From positions 682,001-746,000 of the forward strand of contig OZ025813.1 of assembly GCA_964019425.1 (NCBI GenBank): 64,000 bases of DNA. The letters run 5' to 3'. The notes beneath the pieces are model-generated. The model did no database searches. It was given only the letters and a program-made list of their open reading frames with translations, and had not been told where the DNA came from. Position 1 is the stretch's first letter, and each line of letters starts with the position of its first letter. This document shows positions 53,362 through 63,706 of the stretch, piece by piece. A program made the translations under genes and the position numbers. The DNA is from Flectonema sp. DT1601 (taxonomy: Eukaryota; Euglenozoa; Diplonemea; Diplonemida; Diplonemidae).

Positions 53362-53925
53362 ATGTCTCACAAAGCATATCGAGAGAGAATGAAGAAGGTT
53401 ATGCGTCAAAACGAGGCATCGCATATGGCGGACCTTCACAATGATGGTCGTGTTGGTCTCCATCGTACAATCGCACAGGCACACAGAGGATATTGTCAAT
53501 TTATTCGAAAAGAATTGATGATGAAACCCAGTGCTCATACAAGGAGATTGGCGAGGAGGTTAGCTGCGGGAGAGAACGTTGACAATATAATTGTTGATCC
53601 TTGTGAAGGTGTAGCAAAATGCATGCGAATGGTTAGCACAAAGCAAGAGTCGGACACTCCTTCACAGTGCAGTAGCTATGTTATAGCTAAATGTGCAGCA
53701 CCAACTCCAACAGCACCACCGGAACCTAAAAAGGAAACTCGTCCTCTTCGTCGATCTCACCTCCCTACTGCTCCTCCCTTTGCGGTATTGTCAGAGGTAG
53801 TAGATCCTCCTTCTTCTTTAGCTTATTATAGGAAGCGACCTACTATGTCATTCTTCATCCCAAAAGAAGAAAAACTAATTGCACCATCAGCTCCCCTCAC
53901 ACTCCCAGGTCTGGGCTTTCAATAA
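53362..53925 (+). CDS. Small basic orphan protein, 187 aa
   Basis: Starts MSHKAYRERMKKVMRQNEAS. The N-terminal ~90 residues are basic and helical. A Pro-rich linker (APTPTAPPEPKKE) leads to a short C-terminal part. No signal peptide, membrane helix or known domain is found. The short spacing on both sides and normal codon use support a real gene. Confidence 0.65.
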   Translation: MSHKAYRERMKKVMRQNEASHMADLHNDGRVGLHRTIAQAHRGYCQFIRKELMMKPSAHTRRLARRLAAGENVDNIIVDPCEGVAKCMRMVSTKQESDTPSQCSSYVIAKCAAPTPTAPPEPKKETRPLRRSHLPTAPPFAVLSEVVDPPSSLAYYRKRPTMSFFIPKEEKLIAPSAPLTLPGLGFQ

Positions 53926-54098
53926 GTCACAATAGTAGATTAATTCTTATTTAACGTTTGTAGCTTTTTATATTCGTATTCTCGTTCTTGGATTTAGCGA
54001 TCGTCCTTTACCAAGGCAGGTTGTTTATTCGGAGGAGTGGTTGGACTTTGGTGGTGCTCTTCTAATTTTTTTCTCTTTTCAGCAGGGCTTTCACATTT

Positions 54099-55043
54099 AT
54101 GCTTCCAACTATGAAGCAGGTGCGGTACGTCTGCACTTCAAAATCAAAAATTCCACAACTGAAAGATACCAACATAGAAACTTTACGAAATGACTTCGCA
54201 GAGGTTGGATTCGTCAAAGCCAAACTTCCGATATTAAAAACCAAAACAATAAATGGTTTAAAAGATGCTTTTTCCGACATGTTTAGTGGTAAATTTGAAA
54301 CCGGAATATACCCAGATGAGTGGCATTGGAGAGAAAAACTATCAAAGAAAGGAGTCTGCAGAGAGATTTGTCAAGGATGGAAAAGTGACAGACGAGTTGC
54401 ACGTGTGGTCCTGTCAAAGGAATTGGGTAAAGCAGCATGTGATTTAATGGGTTGGGAGGGTGCTAGGATAGCACAAGATGATCTGGTTTGGAAACCACCT
54501 CTTTCTGGAACTGTCAGCTTTCACACGGATGCTGCTTATATAAGCAATCAGTTTGTACCTCGTGAGAATAATTCTGTTACCATATGGATGCCGTTAGATT
54601 ACTGTAATGAAGAGACTGGTGTTGTCGAATACGTGGTAGGTTCTCATAAGTGGCCAAAGGTTGACCTGTCTGCCACAACATCCGAGTTTCACAAAGGTTG
54701 GAAATCTGATTTAAAAAATGCCTCGTCGAATAAAAAAATTTCAATTGACAGTTCAGAGGCTCATCCCGGAACGTGTATTTTTCACCACCAAGACGTGTGG
54801 CATGGTAGTCAGCGTAACAAGTCAAAGACACGTCATAGACGTGCTTTAGTTTGTCATCTCATCGACAGCTCTGTGAAATTTAAAACTAAATCTGATTGGC
54901 GTTGTGGACAAACAGAATCCCCTGACTATATCTATGGCCGTTACAAGATGGTTAACAGTGATGAACTACTGGAGGATTTCTTTCCCATTACATACTCAAG
55001 AGATGGTTACCGTACTAACTGGCTGAACCAATACTTGGCATAG
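54099..55043 (+). CDS. Phytanoyl-CoA dioxygenase (PhyH) family protein, 314 aa
   Basis: An Fe(II)/2-oxoglutarate-dependent oxygenase. The iron-binding HxD is in SFHTDAAY (His142 and Asp144) and the distal His in FHHQDVWHGS. The arginine that holds 2-oxoglutarate is in HRRALVCHL. NSVTIWMPLDYCNEETGVVEY is the typical strand of PhyH proteins. The length fits. The substrate cannot be told; relatives hydroxylate fatty acyl-CoAs or small molecules. The N-terminus (MLPTMKQVRYVCTSKSK) is weakly presequence-like. The ATG lies 14-17 nt after a TTTTCAGCAG acceptor-like site. Confidence 0.9.
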   Translation: MLPTMKQVRYVCTSKSKIPQLKDTNIETLRNDFAEVGFVKAKLPILKTKTINGLKDAFSDMFSGKFETGIYPDEWHWREKLSKKGVCREICQGWKSDRRVARVVLSKELGKAACDLMGWEGARIAQDDLVWKPPLSGTVSFHTDAAYISNQFVPRENNSVTIWMPLDYCNEETGVVEYVVGSHKWPKVDLSATTSEFHKGWKSDLKNASSNKKISIDSSEAHPGTCIFHHQDVWHGSQRNKSKTRHRRALVCHLIDSSVKFKTKSDWRCGQTESPDYIYGRYKMVNSDELLEDFFPITYSRDGYRTNWLNQYLA

Positions 55044-55139
55044 CCAAACATGATAACTGTTTAATATAGTTTTGATTATGTAGTCGCATTATAATCATGA
55101 TATTCTCTTTTTCAGGATTTGACAACAAACATTCTTAAC

Positions 55140-55595
55140 ATGCAGCGTATTGCCAGATCTGCTGTTCGTGTTGCTGGTAGAAGATCAATTGTCACTACAG
55201 TTGAGGATGCCAGCCACTTTGATAAATTAGTTGCCGAGAACCCAAAGTGTATCGTTCAGTTTACTGCATCGTGGTGTGGTCCGTGTAAGGTTATCGCACC
55301 AGCATTCTTGAAGATGAGTGACGCTACCGAGGGAGTTGCTTTCTTAAAGGTAGACGTTGATGAGTGTTCTGATGTTGCTGGAGACTATTCAGTCACGAGC
55401 ATTCCTCACTTTGTTGCCCTTCGCTCGGGTTCCAAATTTGACGCCCTGTCGGGAGCTAACGCCCAGGTTTGTTTATGACTTTTATAAAAAAACAGAAAAA
55501 AAAAAAAAAAAAAAAAACTTCTCAAGAAAACAGCAAAAATAAAAATAACTAAACAGGCGCTTCAGACAATGGTCTCGACTGTTCAATCTGCCTAA
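55140..55595 (+). CDS. Mitochondrial-type thioredoxin, two exons, 121 aa
   Basis: Reduces protein disulfides. The active site is TASWCGPCK, the conserved Asp-Val strand is FLKVDVDECSDVA, and the cis-proline is in VTSIPHFVAL. The N-terminus (MQRIARSAVRVAGRRS) is an Arg-rich presequence pointing to mitochondria. The exons are 55140-55466 and 55557-55595. A 90-nt phase-0 intron (GTTTGT...AAACAG) contains a 19-nt A-run. Without splicing the last helix is lost; with it the protein ends GANAQALQTMVSTVQSA, the normal thioredoxin end. A CTTTTTCAG site precedes the ATG by 24 nt. Confidence 0.93.
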
Positions 55596-55842
55596 ACTGC
55601 AACCACAATTCCCCTGATCGTCTCAGGGTAAGTATTATTTAGTAAGCTTTCGTCAAAGACTCATAAAAAAACAAACAACGTGACAACACGCGCAGTTTTT
55701 TCATTCTTAGTGTGGAATATCTCCCGCAGCGGGCTGCAGGATTATTATTATTTAATTTCTCTTCTAATATTGATTAGTATTTCATACAACATTATCATCA
55801 GGCTACCAACAATACTATATATGCTGTCTCAATAGGGTCTCT
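55596..55842. other. Short intergenic region
   Basis: An apparently ordinary 3'UTR and spacer, with no recognised element. Confidence 0.5.
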
Positions 55843-56061
55843 ATGATAGACGATGTGCTGCCTGATAGATGCGCTGAGGATGCGCTTGCACTCGAAAAGC
55901 AAGTATCTTGTCTGGCAATTCGACTAATTGCAACAACAGAAAATAAAGTTCGATATTGGATGGATAATTGTCTTTCGATGATGGCGATGAAAGTTTATAC
56001 TCATTTGATGAGAATATATTTTCATAAATTAGTTGCACTTGCAAAAGGGGAAATCGACTAA
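55843..56061 (+). CDS. Possible small helical protein, 72 aa
   Basis: A short frame beginning MIDDVLPDRCAEDALALEKQ with balanced composition in a tight gap between genes. It is predicted almost wholly helical, with heptad-like hydrophobics (KVRYWMDNC; YTHLMRIYFHKLVALAK). It resembles in size small coiled-coil subunits of larger complexes, but no family is recognised. It could also be part of a spliced gene. Confidence 0.4.
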   Translation: MIDDVLPDRCAEDALALEKQVSCLAIRLIATTENKVRYWMDNCLSMMAMKVYTHLMRIYFHKLVALAKGEID

Positions 56062-56269
56062 AAAAAAAAAAAAACGAATCAGTCAACTTACACAGGTCTG
56101 TCGGGCTCCTTCGAAAGTAAGAATATTCCTCATGAAAAAAAAATAAATCTTATGTTCAAACTCTTTTTGTTGTAGTATTTTTGTCTCTTCATTTCAAAAT
56201 TTATTTATTTTCTCTCTCTCTCTCACGTCAGGTTCGTTTGTTGTTGTTTTTTTCCTTTTAATAGTATCC

Positions 56270-56303
<34 letters not shown>

Positions 56304-56341
56304 AAATAAACATGATCATAGCATAATATATATATGTCGAT

Positions 56342-59300
56342 ATGAATTTAGAAGAATGCAGTAATAATACTGGAGTGTTACAGACTCCTTTATTCGCATT
56401 CAATGAAGAATCAGAAGTCAATGTTGACTGTACTAGAAATTGTAGTTCATCTGAACTGAGAGATCAAATAGTACACGAAGACCCAACTTATTCAAATGAG
56501 CTTATTATATCATTGGGAAATCACGTTCAGTATGAGGGTTTCGTACCGTATGTTGAGAAGGTCAAGATTCTTTTTTCACTCATATCTTATTTGATGAAAT
56601 CGATTCAGCTGAAGTCAGATTCTTATTTACGTCGGACAATGAAATTTGTTTTATTAGAAACAGATCGAATTATTGAAGAGAGTTTTCGTAACATCAATCT
56701 GATGTCTTTACTACTGGAGAAGGGAAACAACGTCATCGATGACTTCCTCGAGACGTGGGTTGTTATTCAAAAATCAATTTATGAATACATAGCAAACGCT
56801 CTTTCTGAATCAACGGTGATCGATCTTGCTGCTAAACGAACCATACTTCTAACACGATTAAACACAGCTGCAAGTTGGCTACTACGACAACAATGCAATC
56901 CTCCAAAGATATTTAGTGTTACCACCATCACTCCAAAGGTTGATTCGGATGATAACTACATCCCTGAGCATAATGTTATTACAAGTGTTTTTGTTCTTGG
57001 ATGTCGCTGGTGTTGTCTTATGAACACTTTGCATGTAATCGGTGCTGTTGTTATGCTGTCTGATTCTCAGAATTCATCAAACAAGTCGTTGTATTTATTG
57101 ATGTCTGGATTGTTTCTTTGTATGACGTTTTTACTATCGCTAATGTGGAATAGAACTAGACGATTGGCTGTTGGCTTTCATTCCATTGACAATAGTCGTT
57201 TAAAACTTCATACTTACATCGCATTGTTGTTGTCATTACATGGAATGTTAGTCCCTGGGGATGAGTCGTTAATTGCAGCTGATGTATTTTCTCCTATATT
57301 CGCAGTCTTTAGCATGCTTACTTTCAGTAGTCCAGTTACCGTGTTTTCCGGAGTTCTCTTTAGGGCACTCCTGTCTGTTGGTTTGATTTTAATTAGGAGT
57401 TTTGTTAGCAGCCCTGATCCCATCAAAATAGACGTTTTCTTAATACTGAATCTGTTGTCTTGTCAAGCAGCTTCTGCTAGTTTGGCTGTGTTAGTGATGA
57501 TGCATTTCAATCAAAATAAAGATTCATTTTTGAGGATTATCAAGTTCGATCCTCACTACAGAGCCTTGGCAATGTCGTTAACCGTATCATCGGAACAGAA
57601 CGGAGGATTCTCATCTGGAAAATTAGTATTGCCGAGAGTAACTGATTTGACTGACATTAGTGATATCCTTGAAGAAATAAACCACGCACTAGGTATTGCT
57701 GCGTCACTGATTGCTACTACTGACAATGATGAAATTGAAGGAGTGCAAAAAATTCTATTCAGGATATACGAATTGGTTCAACGCCATCCTTCTGACAAAT
57801 CATTAGATAACTCTGCCAGGATACCATTCTCTGAAATAACTGATTTTATAACTTCAGCTTTGAACTTGCTTCAGAAGGAAAATAATGAAAACGAAGGTGG
57901 CGATGTTAGTAAATTAAAAAAATGTCTGGTTAGATTGCACCAGAATATTTCAATACTTGAGGAAAGGAGGATTTCAAAAAGTAAACACCTGCTAAGCTTA
58001 GACTCTGTCAGCACCGATAAAATCCTATCCGATGCTGAGATACCAAATCCTTTAACAGGAAAGGGAAACACGAGTATTATCTCACCAAGAGGGGCTTATT
58101 CTCGTAGGAGGACTCAGCTATTACAACAATTGACAAAATCCATTAATGCTTCTGACTATGTTGATGATTTATCTAATGGTGCTGTTATCCTTCCTTTGGA
58201 AAGGGGTCCTCATGCAGTGTCAGCAAAACTAATTCACAATTCAACGTCAATCTTTGCAGTAGATGAAGAGTATTTAATAGTCTATTGGGGTGATCATTTG
58301 AGTAGGGTAACAGGTTTCTCAAGTGAAGTTATGAAAGGAAAATCACTTTTATCATTTTTACTAGACGCTGGGGATCAGACTCGAATGCAGAATACTGTTC
58401 AGGCAGCAATTAAAGGTGAGATTTCACCACCTGAGTTGTTTAAGTTCAGGACTGAGTTGCATGATGTCATTTTACTTGTTCAACTACAGCTGTGCACACC
58501 AATAGAACCGACTTTTGATGATGCTCAAAACAGTTTTCCATCGGTTGCTGAATCTATGGCTATGGGATCTGAAACGTTGAGGATAACAACAGCTAAACAG
58601 GTCATTATTGGATGTGGTAGGGATTTGGGATTAGAAAATTCTCTTGCGCAGTACTGCACCTGGCTATTAGGTAGCATAAGGCATCCAATTAAATCAATAA
58701 AAGAGAATCTGGGTAAAGACGATCCACTGATGCTGGGACTCGCAGAATCTGCCCTGGACACAATTAATACTTTCGAACCTCTCTGTAGTCAGCTACATGA
58801 CATTTCATTTAAAAATTGGCTACCAGTAAATATTGAAAACGAACTACTTAAAATAGTATCGGAAACACCTGATGTTAATATTAGTATTAACATCCAAATG
58901 GATGAGATCGCTAAATTTGTCTATATGGATATTCAGAGATTGCATAGCGTACTTCAATTTCTTGTCTCCGATAGCACTGCCAGAATGGAACCAGGATCTA
59001 CCCTGTCATTAGCCGCACTCGCTCAAAGCAAATCTGAGTCATCGTGTCTTCGTTTTATCATTGATACACCGTTACCAACATCTGAATGCGGTGATATATT
59101 TGTACCTAGAAGAGGATCTGATGGCCTCTCAATAGCTAAGGTAAAAGTAGCAGTGAAACAGATGGGTGGTCACCTTAAAGTTGACGGAAATAAATTTAAA
59201 ACGACGTTTAATGTAACACTGCCACTGATATTAGCAAGGTCCCACGACGATGATCAAAACCAAAGTCAAGATAAAATAAACCACACAGGGGAGTCTTTTC

Positions 59301-60823
59301 AAACGCTCGTATTTGAACCTTGTATTGTAGAACGACACCAGATACTTCACGCACTATGGAAACGTGGACATGCTGCGACTGTCTTGTTAGATCATTTTGA
59401 GTCAGTTCAATTGGAAGCCTTCGACCTCATTATCGTCGATCATGATACTGAACTTGCCAAGCGAATAGAAACATTATTCCCGATGTTGAAATCAAAAATA
59501 GTCTTTACTTCTGATTCTAATCCTGTGTCCGCTATTTCTGATAATAACACCACAACTCCATGTGAGTGGTTACAAAAACCTATCAGGATGAAGACCCTGC
59601 TCACCATACTAAGAAAAACAGAAAAGCAAATAACAGACAGAAAAGCTGTCATTGAAAAGTTAGATGCACTGAGGGCTTCTTTCGGAACTGATCAGCAGTG
59701 TCCATGGACGCGAAAAGAAAAATTGGGAAAAGGAGCATTTGCAGAAGTTTTTAAAGCAGTTAATCTAATCACGAATGGAGTGATGGCCGTTAAGATCATG
59801 GATACTTCTGAAAAAAGTGACGCTCAGCTTGAAATTATTTTCAATGAAATAAAATTACTTTCTGACCATCGACATGAAAATATCATCCACTACTTCTACT
59901 GTGAGAGGAGTGGTACTGAATTGCATATTATGATGGAATTCTCTGGAGGAGGAACACTAGCAGCCCTAATCGAATCGCATGGTAAACTTGACACAAACAC
60001 TACTTCATGTTGCTTGTCTGATCTTCTTTCAGCTTTAGACTACCTTCATGAGAATTCAGTTATTCATAGAGACATCAAGAGTGATAATATACTTCTTTCG
60101 GTGTCGGGTACGTGTAAATTATCTGATTTTGGATGCGCGATTGTTCAAGCAGAACAGATAAAAACCTTCGTAGGAACTCCATCATACATGGCACCAGAAG
60201 TAGTAAATGAGGAGTCTTATACATGTGGTGTTGATATCTGGTCAGTGGGTATCTTGACATATGAAATGTTGACTGGACATACTCCCTGGAGTGGTTGTTC
60301 CAATTGGATAGAGATCGCAGTTAAAATCGGAAAACTGACATCGTTTGAAAGCATTCCTCTTCATGAAGAACCTCTCGATGATCAAGAGTTGGATTTTATT
60401 TCGAAATGTCTGTCTGTTGATCCTCTACAGAGATCTTCAGCAGATGAACTTCTCCACAGTTTTCTTGTTAGTGAAAACAACAGACGGGATGAGATGTTGT
60501 TACCAAGTCTTTCTTATGATACAGATGAAGAGACATTTCATCTGAGTAATCAAAACAGATCACAATCATACTTAAACCCAAGCAGCTATTCCCCACTGCG
60601 TAAGCGGAATCGGAGTAGGGCGACGTTGAACGAATCCATCTGTTCTCATGCATCAAATGATTCTTCAACGTCATACATGTCGATGGTACCTCAAAGCCAA
60701 GAAGTCGACAGCAATCAGGTTGATAAAATCAAAAGAAGATCTACAGCTGGATCCATGAGAAGGATCATAGTAAGCCCCAGAAAACTAGTGCCTAAAGTAC
60801 AAGAGTGGACTGTTGGTGACTAA
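56342..60823 (+). CDS. Hybrid signalling protein: membrane region, PAS, degenerate histidine kinase, receiver, MAPKKK-like kinase (1,493 aa)
   Basis: Membrane helices lie at about residues 217-395. A coiled stretch follows, then a PAS domain (about 625-710; YWGDHLSRVTGFSSEVMKGK). Next is a dimerisation/ATPase region like sensor histidine kinases (about 765-965), but the phospho-His position in the IRHPI box and the N and G1 boxes are not conserved, so it is probably inactive. A receiver domain (about 987-1095) keeps the phospho-acceptor Asp (LIIVDHD), the T/S (VFTSD) and the Lys (LQKPI). The C-terminal kinase (from 1121) has LGKGAFAEVF, VIHRDIKSDN, SDFGCA and GTPSYMAPEVV, like STE11/MEKK kinases. 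It likely links a membrane or ligand signal to a MAP-kinase cascade. Confidence 0.88.
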   Translation: MNLEECSNNTGVLQTPLFAFNEESEVNVDCTRNCSSSELRDQIVHEDPTYSNELIISLGNHVQYEGFVPYVEKVKILFSLISYLMKSIQLKSDSYLRRTMKFVLLETDRIIEESFRNINLMSLLLEKGNNVIDDFLETWVVIQKSIYEYIANALSESTVIDLAAKRTILLTRLNTAASWLLRQQCNPPKIFSVTTITPKVDSDDNYIPEHNVITSVFVLGCRWCCLMNTLHVIGAVVMLSDSQNSSNKSLYLLMSGLFLCMTFLLSLMWNRTRRLAVGFHSIDNSRLKLHTYIALLLSLHGMLVPGDESLIAADVFSPIFAVFSMLTFSSPVTVFSGVLFRALLSVGLILIRSFVSSPDPIKIDVFLILNLLSCQAASASLAVLVMMHFNQNKDSFLRIIKFDPHYRALAMSLTVSSEQNGGFSSGKLVLPRVTDLTDISDILEEINHALGIAASLIATTDNDEIEGVQKILFRIYELVQRHPSDKSLDNSARIPFSEITDFITSALNLLQKENNENEGGDVSKLKKCLVRLHQNISILEERRISKSKHLLSLDSVSTDKILSDAEIPNPLTGKGNTSIISPRGAYSRRRTQLLQQLTKSINASDYVDDLSNGAVILPLERGPHAVSAKLIHNSTSIFAVDEEYLIVYWGDHLSRVTGFSSEVMKGKSLLSFLLDAGDQTRMQNTVQAAIKGEISPPELFKFRTELHDVILLVQLQLCTPIEPTFDDAQNSFPSVAESMAMGSETLRITTAKQVIIGCGRDLGLENSLAQYCTWLLGSIRHPIKSIKENLGKDDPLMLGLAESALDTINTFEPLCSQLHDISFKNWLPVNIENELLKIVSETPDVNISINIQMDEIAKFVYMDIQRLHSVLQFLVSDSTARMEPGSTLSLAALAQSKSESSCLRFIIDTPLPTSECGDIFVPRRGSDGLSIAKVKVAVKQMGGHLKVDGNKFKTTFNVTLPLILARSHDDDQNQSQDKINHTGESFQTLVFEPCIVERHQILHALWKRGHAATVLLDHFESVQLEAFDLIIVDHDTELAKRIETLFPMLKSKIVFTSDSNPVSAISDNNTTTPCEWLQKPIRMKTLLTILRKTEKQITDRKAVIEKLDALRASFGTDQQCPWTRKEKLGKGAFAEVFKAVNLITNGVMAVKIMDTSEKSDAQLEIIFNEIKLLSDHRHENIIHYFYCERSGTELHIMMEFSGGGTLAALIESHGKLDTNTTSCCLSDLLSALDYLHENSVIHRDIKSDNILLSVSGTCKLSDFGCAIVQAEQIKTFVGTPSYMAPEVVNEESYTCGVDIWSVGILTYEMLTGHTPWSGCSNWIEIAVKIGKLTSFESIPLHEEPLDDQELDFISKCLSVDPLQRSSADELLHSFLVSENNRRDEMLLPSLSYDTDEETFHLSNQNRSQSYLNPSSYSPLRKRNRSRATLNESICSHASNDSSTSYMSMVPQSQEVDSNQVDKIKRRSTAGSMRRIIVSPRKLVPKVQEWTVGD

Positions 60824-61476
60824 CTGGCATATTGCATTTTTTTTTTTAAAACTTTTTTTCAGACAGTTGACTGTTGCTCCTTGTATTTACATATTTAGGT
60901 GCGGCATCTCTCTTTTTCATTTTTTTTTCACCCCCTCCTCTTTTTTTTATTTTTATTTTTTTTTTTTTGTATCTACAATTCCCATTGTTCGGTAGAAAGA
61001 GAATTGTAGCAGCGTAACTAACCTATTCCTTTATTAGGATTTTGAATCGGTTACGCACGAATAAAACTGTTTTTTTTTTTTTATAAATCTGAATAACCAC
61101 CACAAATAAAAAAAGAACTGGCTTTAAACGTAAACAACTATTACAGAAAAATAGTAATTTCATACTTGTTGATGCAAACTGAGGTTTACGTGTGCTGGGC
61201 CAAGGATTCTTTTTTTTTTTTTTTAAACACTTACCATACCTTTTAAAATGCGAAAAAAAAAAAAAAACCCCCAATTAGTCTAAGTTTATGAGGTCTGTTA
61301 GTCTCGCTATGATAAACATTTATTATTATTATCTTGCCTGTCAAGAGAGAGAGAGAGAGAGAGAGAGAGTATAATTGCAGTGCTGGCTTTTCAGCTATGC
61401 TGCCTGTAGCAGTCTGTCTTTTTTTATTTTATTTTTTCTAAAATAAATATAGTATAGTTCTCTCACAGGAATAGTA
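60824..61476. other. Intergenic region with a GA microsatellite
   Basis: Poly-T tracts and a (GA)n run at about 61345-61369. An acceptor-like TCTCACAG (AG at 61467-61468) precedes the next ATG by 8 nt. No gene. Confidence 0.6.
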
Positions 61477-61937
61477 ATGACTATGAATAGAGGATCGGGA
61501 GGCACCAGAAGCAAATGGCCGGCGAGAGGAGGGTTTGGAAACGGAAGAAGTAACGAAACATCTCTGCAAACAGAGCAGATGATGGAAGAAACAAATGAAG
61601 AGAATCTTGCCTACTTAGGAAATACTGTAAGCCAACTGAAAGAAACTGTAGTAAAGATTCACAACACTGTCGAGGAACAAAATACGTACCTTGATCAGCT
61701 GACAAAGGGAATGTCTGGAGCAACGAACGCTGTGAAAGGAACCATGGGAAAACTTGATGAAGTGTTTAAAACAGGTGGCTCTAAGCATCTTTGCATACTC
61801 GTATGATTTATTTTCTTTTCTAAAAGGGAGTTTTTTTTCTTTTGTGTCAAAACAAAAACAAATAAAATAATCAAAAAAAACAGATCGCATTTGCTTTTTT
61901 TGTATTCGTAGGACTCTACTATCTTATTAAGAAATAA
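61477..61937 (+). CDS. BET1: Bet1-type Qc-SNARE, two exons, 125 aa
   Basis: A tail-anchored SNARE for ER-Golgi vesicle fusion. The SNARE helix runs from ENLAYLGNTVSQLKE through IHNTVEEQNTYLDQL, with the central-layer glutamine in EEQN. It continues with the Bet1-like GTMGKLDEVFKTGGSKHLC. An 83-nt phase-0 intron (61801-61883, GTATGA...AAACAG) must be removed. Exon 2 then supplies the membrane anchor IAFAFFVFVGLYYLIKK, exactly where Bet1 has it. Read without splicing, the protein would stop before its anchor. The N-terminus is Gly/Arg-rich and short, as usual. Other Qc-SNAREs are less likely because of the KLL-C junction before the anchor. Confidence 0.9.
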
Positions 61938-62669
61938 AATAATAAATGCTTTCTCTCTTTAGCGTTATTTCACGTTGCTCGAGAAGAAAAAAAAAAAAAA
62001 AAAAAACATTCATTTTCCTTGATCGACGACGTTAGTGAATGCGTGTTGAAACACTTGTTTTTTTTTGTTTTTTTCATCCCTCTTTTTTCTTTTTTTAAAA
62101 GAACGAAAAAAACAAGGAGGGGAGAAAAATAAAATAAAAAAATAAATAAAAATAAGAGAGTCGTGGAAGTACTACTTCCCTATCCCGCAATAACATTTTG
62201 TTCAGTATATATTTTTCTTTGTGTGTCTTTTTTCTTTTTTTTTTTTTTTGTTGTTGTTGCTGCTGACTATCGACTTTTCTCTTCTGTGAGCTAACTACCA
62301 CCACAGACTTGTGACCTAGTAGCGTAGTAACAGAGATATTTATTGATCGGTCGATCCTAAGGCAATGTGTAATTATTCTCCTCAAAAGCCATGCGGAGAT
62401 ACCGAAGGAGAATGCGTACAGAGAACTAAAGCAACACAGTGACATCCTGTCAACTGGCTTTTGGTTTCCAAACTATTCAAAAACTACTGTTCGTTGAGAT
62501 GCATGAAACTACAAAAAGAGACAGCTGTTTTTATTAATTTATTTCCCTCCCCCCCTCTCTTCCAGCATTCACAACAAAGAATACACATATGAATCAACTT
62601 ATATGTAAAGTTATAAATGAGAATACCTATAATAATTTAAAGTTTTTTTTTTTCAAGTAACAATTTACA
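61938..62669. other. Intergenic region
   Basis: Poly-A and poly-T tracts; nothing recognised. A TTTTTCAAG acceptor-like site lies 13 nt before the next ATG. Confidence 0.55.
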
Positions 62670-63359
62670 ATGAGTTGGAAAGAAGGCAATCGGGTCCTCC
62701 TAAAGAGATCTTCGGGAGCATGGAGTGAAGGAGTTATAATTCAAGGACGTAAGGGACACATAGGAATCCGATGTGTGGATAACGGCGTCACTAGAGAGAA
62801 GCACATCCCGACTGACAGAATGAGTGAATTCGTCAGAGATATATACACCCAAGCTGAGACACGCAGACGTCGAAAGCCAACTATGAAAAGAAGATTTAAC
62901 TGCATCCCAGAAACACTTGGTAAAATGGTTGAGTTTGGTCAGCTTCAGCTATTCGATGCGATTCAGTATGGTGATAATTCTAATCAAAGTTGTATTATAA
63001 TAGAGACAGCTGAAGGTCTGCGAGTTAAAGATAACGCAAGCAGCAAGGTGTATGAAACATTAAACAGCTGGGCTGTGAAAGAATACAACGATCTAACAAA
63101 GAAAGCGATTCACATCTGTTATCGTATACGAGATGGAAAGAAAGAATCTATATTGAAACTTCGTAGAGAACTTGAAGAAATACTTCGTGAAAAAGATCAA
63201 TTTCACAGTGAAGACAGCTATTCTGAAAGTGACGAAGACGACACACCCTACGCCCAAGCTGCTAGACGTGAAAACAAGAAAAGAAAGAAACAAACTAAAG
63301 CAGAAAAAAGACACAAACAGGAAAACCACGACGTATGGGACGAACTCCTTATCGGATGA
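62670..63359 (+). CDS. Barrel-domain protein (Tudor/SH3-like), copy 1, 229 aa
   Basis: Residues 1-55 (MSWKEGNRVLLKRSSGAWSE then GHIGIRCVDNG) form a small beta-barrel of the Tudor/agenet/SH3 type, often a peptide- or methyl-mark-binding module. A helical middle follows, then a Lys/Glu-rich tail (KRKKQTKAEKRHK), likely nuclear. A tandem paralog begins 347 bp downstream. Exact family and ligand unknown. Confidence 0.7.
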   Translation: MSWKEGNRVLLKRSSGAWSEGVIIQGRKGHIGIRCVDNGVTREKHIPTDRMSEFVRDIYTQAETRRRRKPTMKRRFNCIPETLGKMVEFGQLQLFDAIQYGDNSNQSCIIIETAEGLRVKDNASSKVYETLNSWAVKEYNDLTKKAIHICYRIRDGKKESILKLRRELEEILREKDQFHSEDSYSESDEDDTPYAQAARRENKKRKKQTKAEKRHKQENHDVWDELLIG

Positions 63360-63706
63360 TCTAAATTTCAAAACTCTACGACACTAACTTCACATGTCAA
63401 TTATTTAAGAAACCGCCGCCCTCATCAATTTGACGTTCTAATGTCTTTTTGTTTCTTTCATTAGAATCTTAGTTGTACGAAGGGAGAAGGGATCATTAAA
63501 CCCTTTATGATACGATAGACGAAACTACTTTTATCGCAATTGAAGCGTTTTTTGTAGTTTTGAGATTTTTTTTTTTTTTTTTGAAAAAAGGATTTTCAAG
63601 AAAAAGTTCTTTTTTTTTTTATATTTTCTTCTTATTTTTCATCGTTCGATAAAAAATTATTTTAATTAAGGATCGAAGACACAAAAAAAAAAAAAAAAAA
63701 AAAAAA
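63360..63706. other. Spacer between tandem paralogs
   Basis: Ends in a 27-nt A-run directly abutting the next start codon. No gene. Confidence 0.6.

Noticed and set aside
52985-53538. Antisense frames rich in poly-Phe
   Set aside because: They arise from A-runs on the + strand and overlap a better + strand gene.
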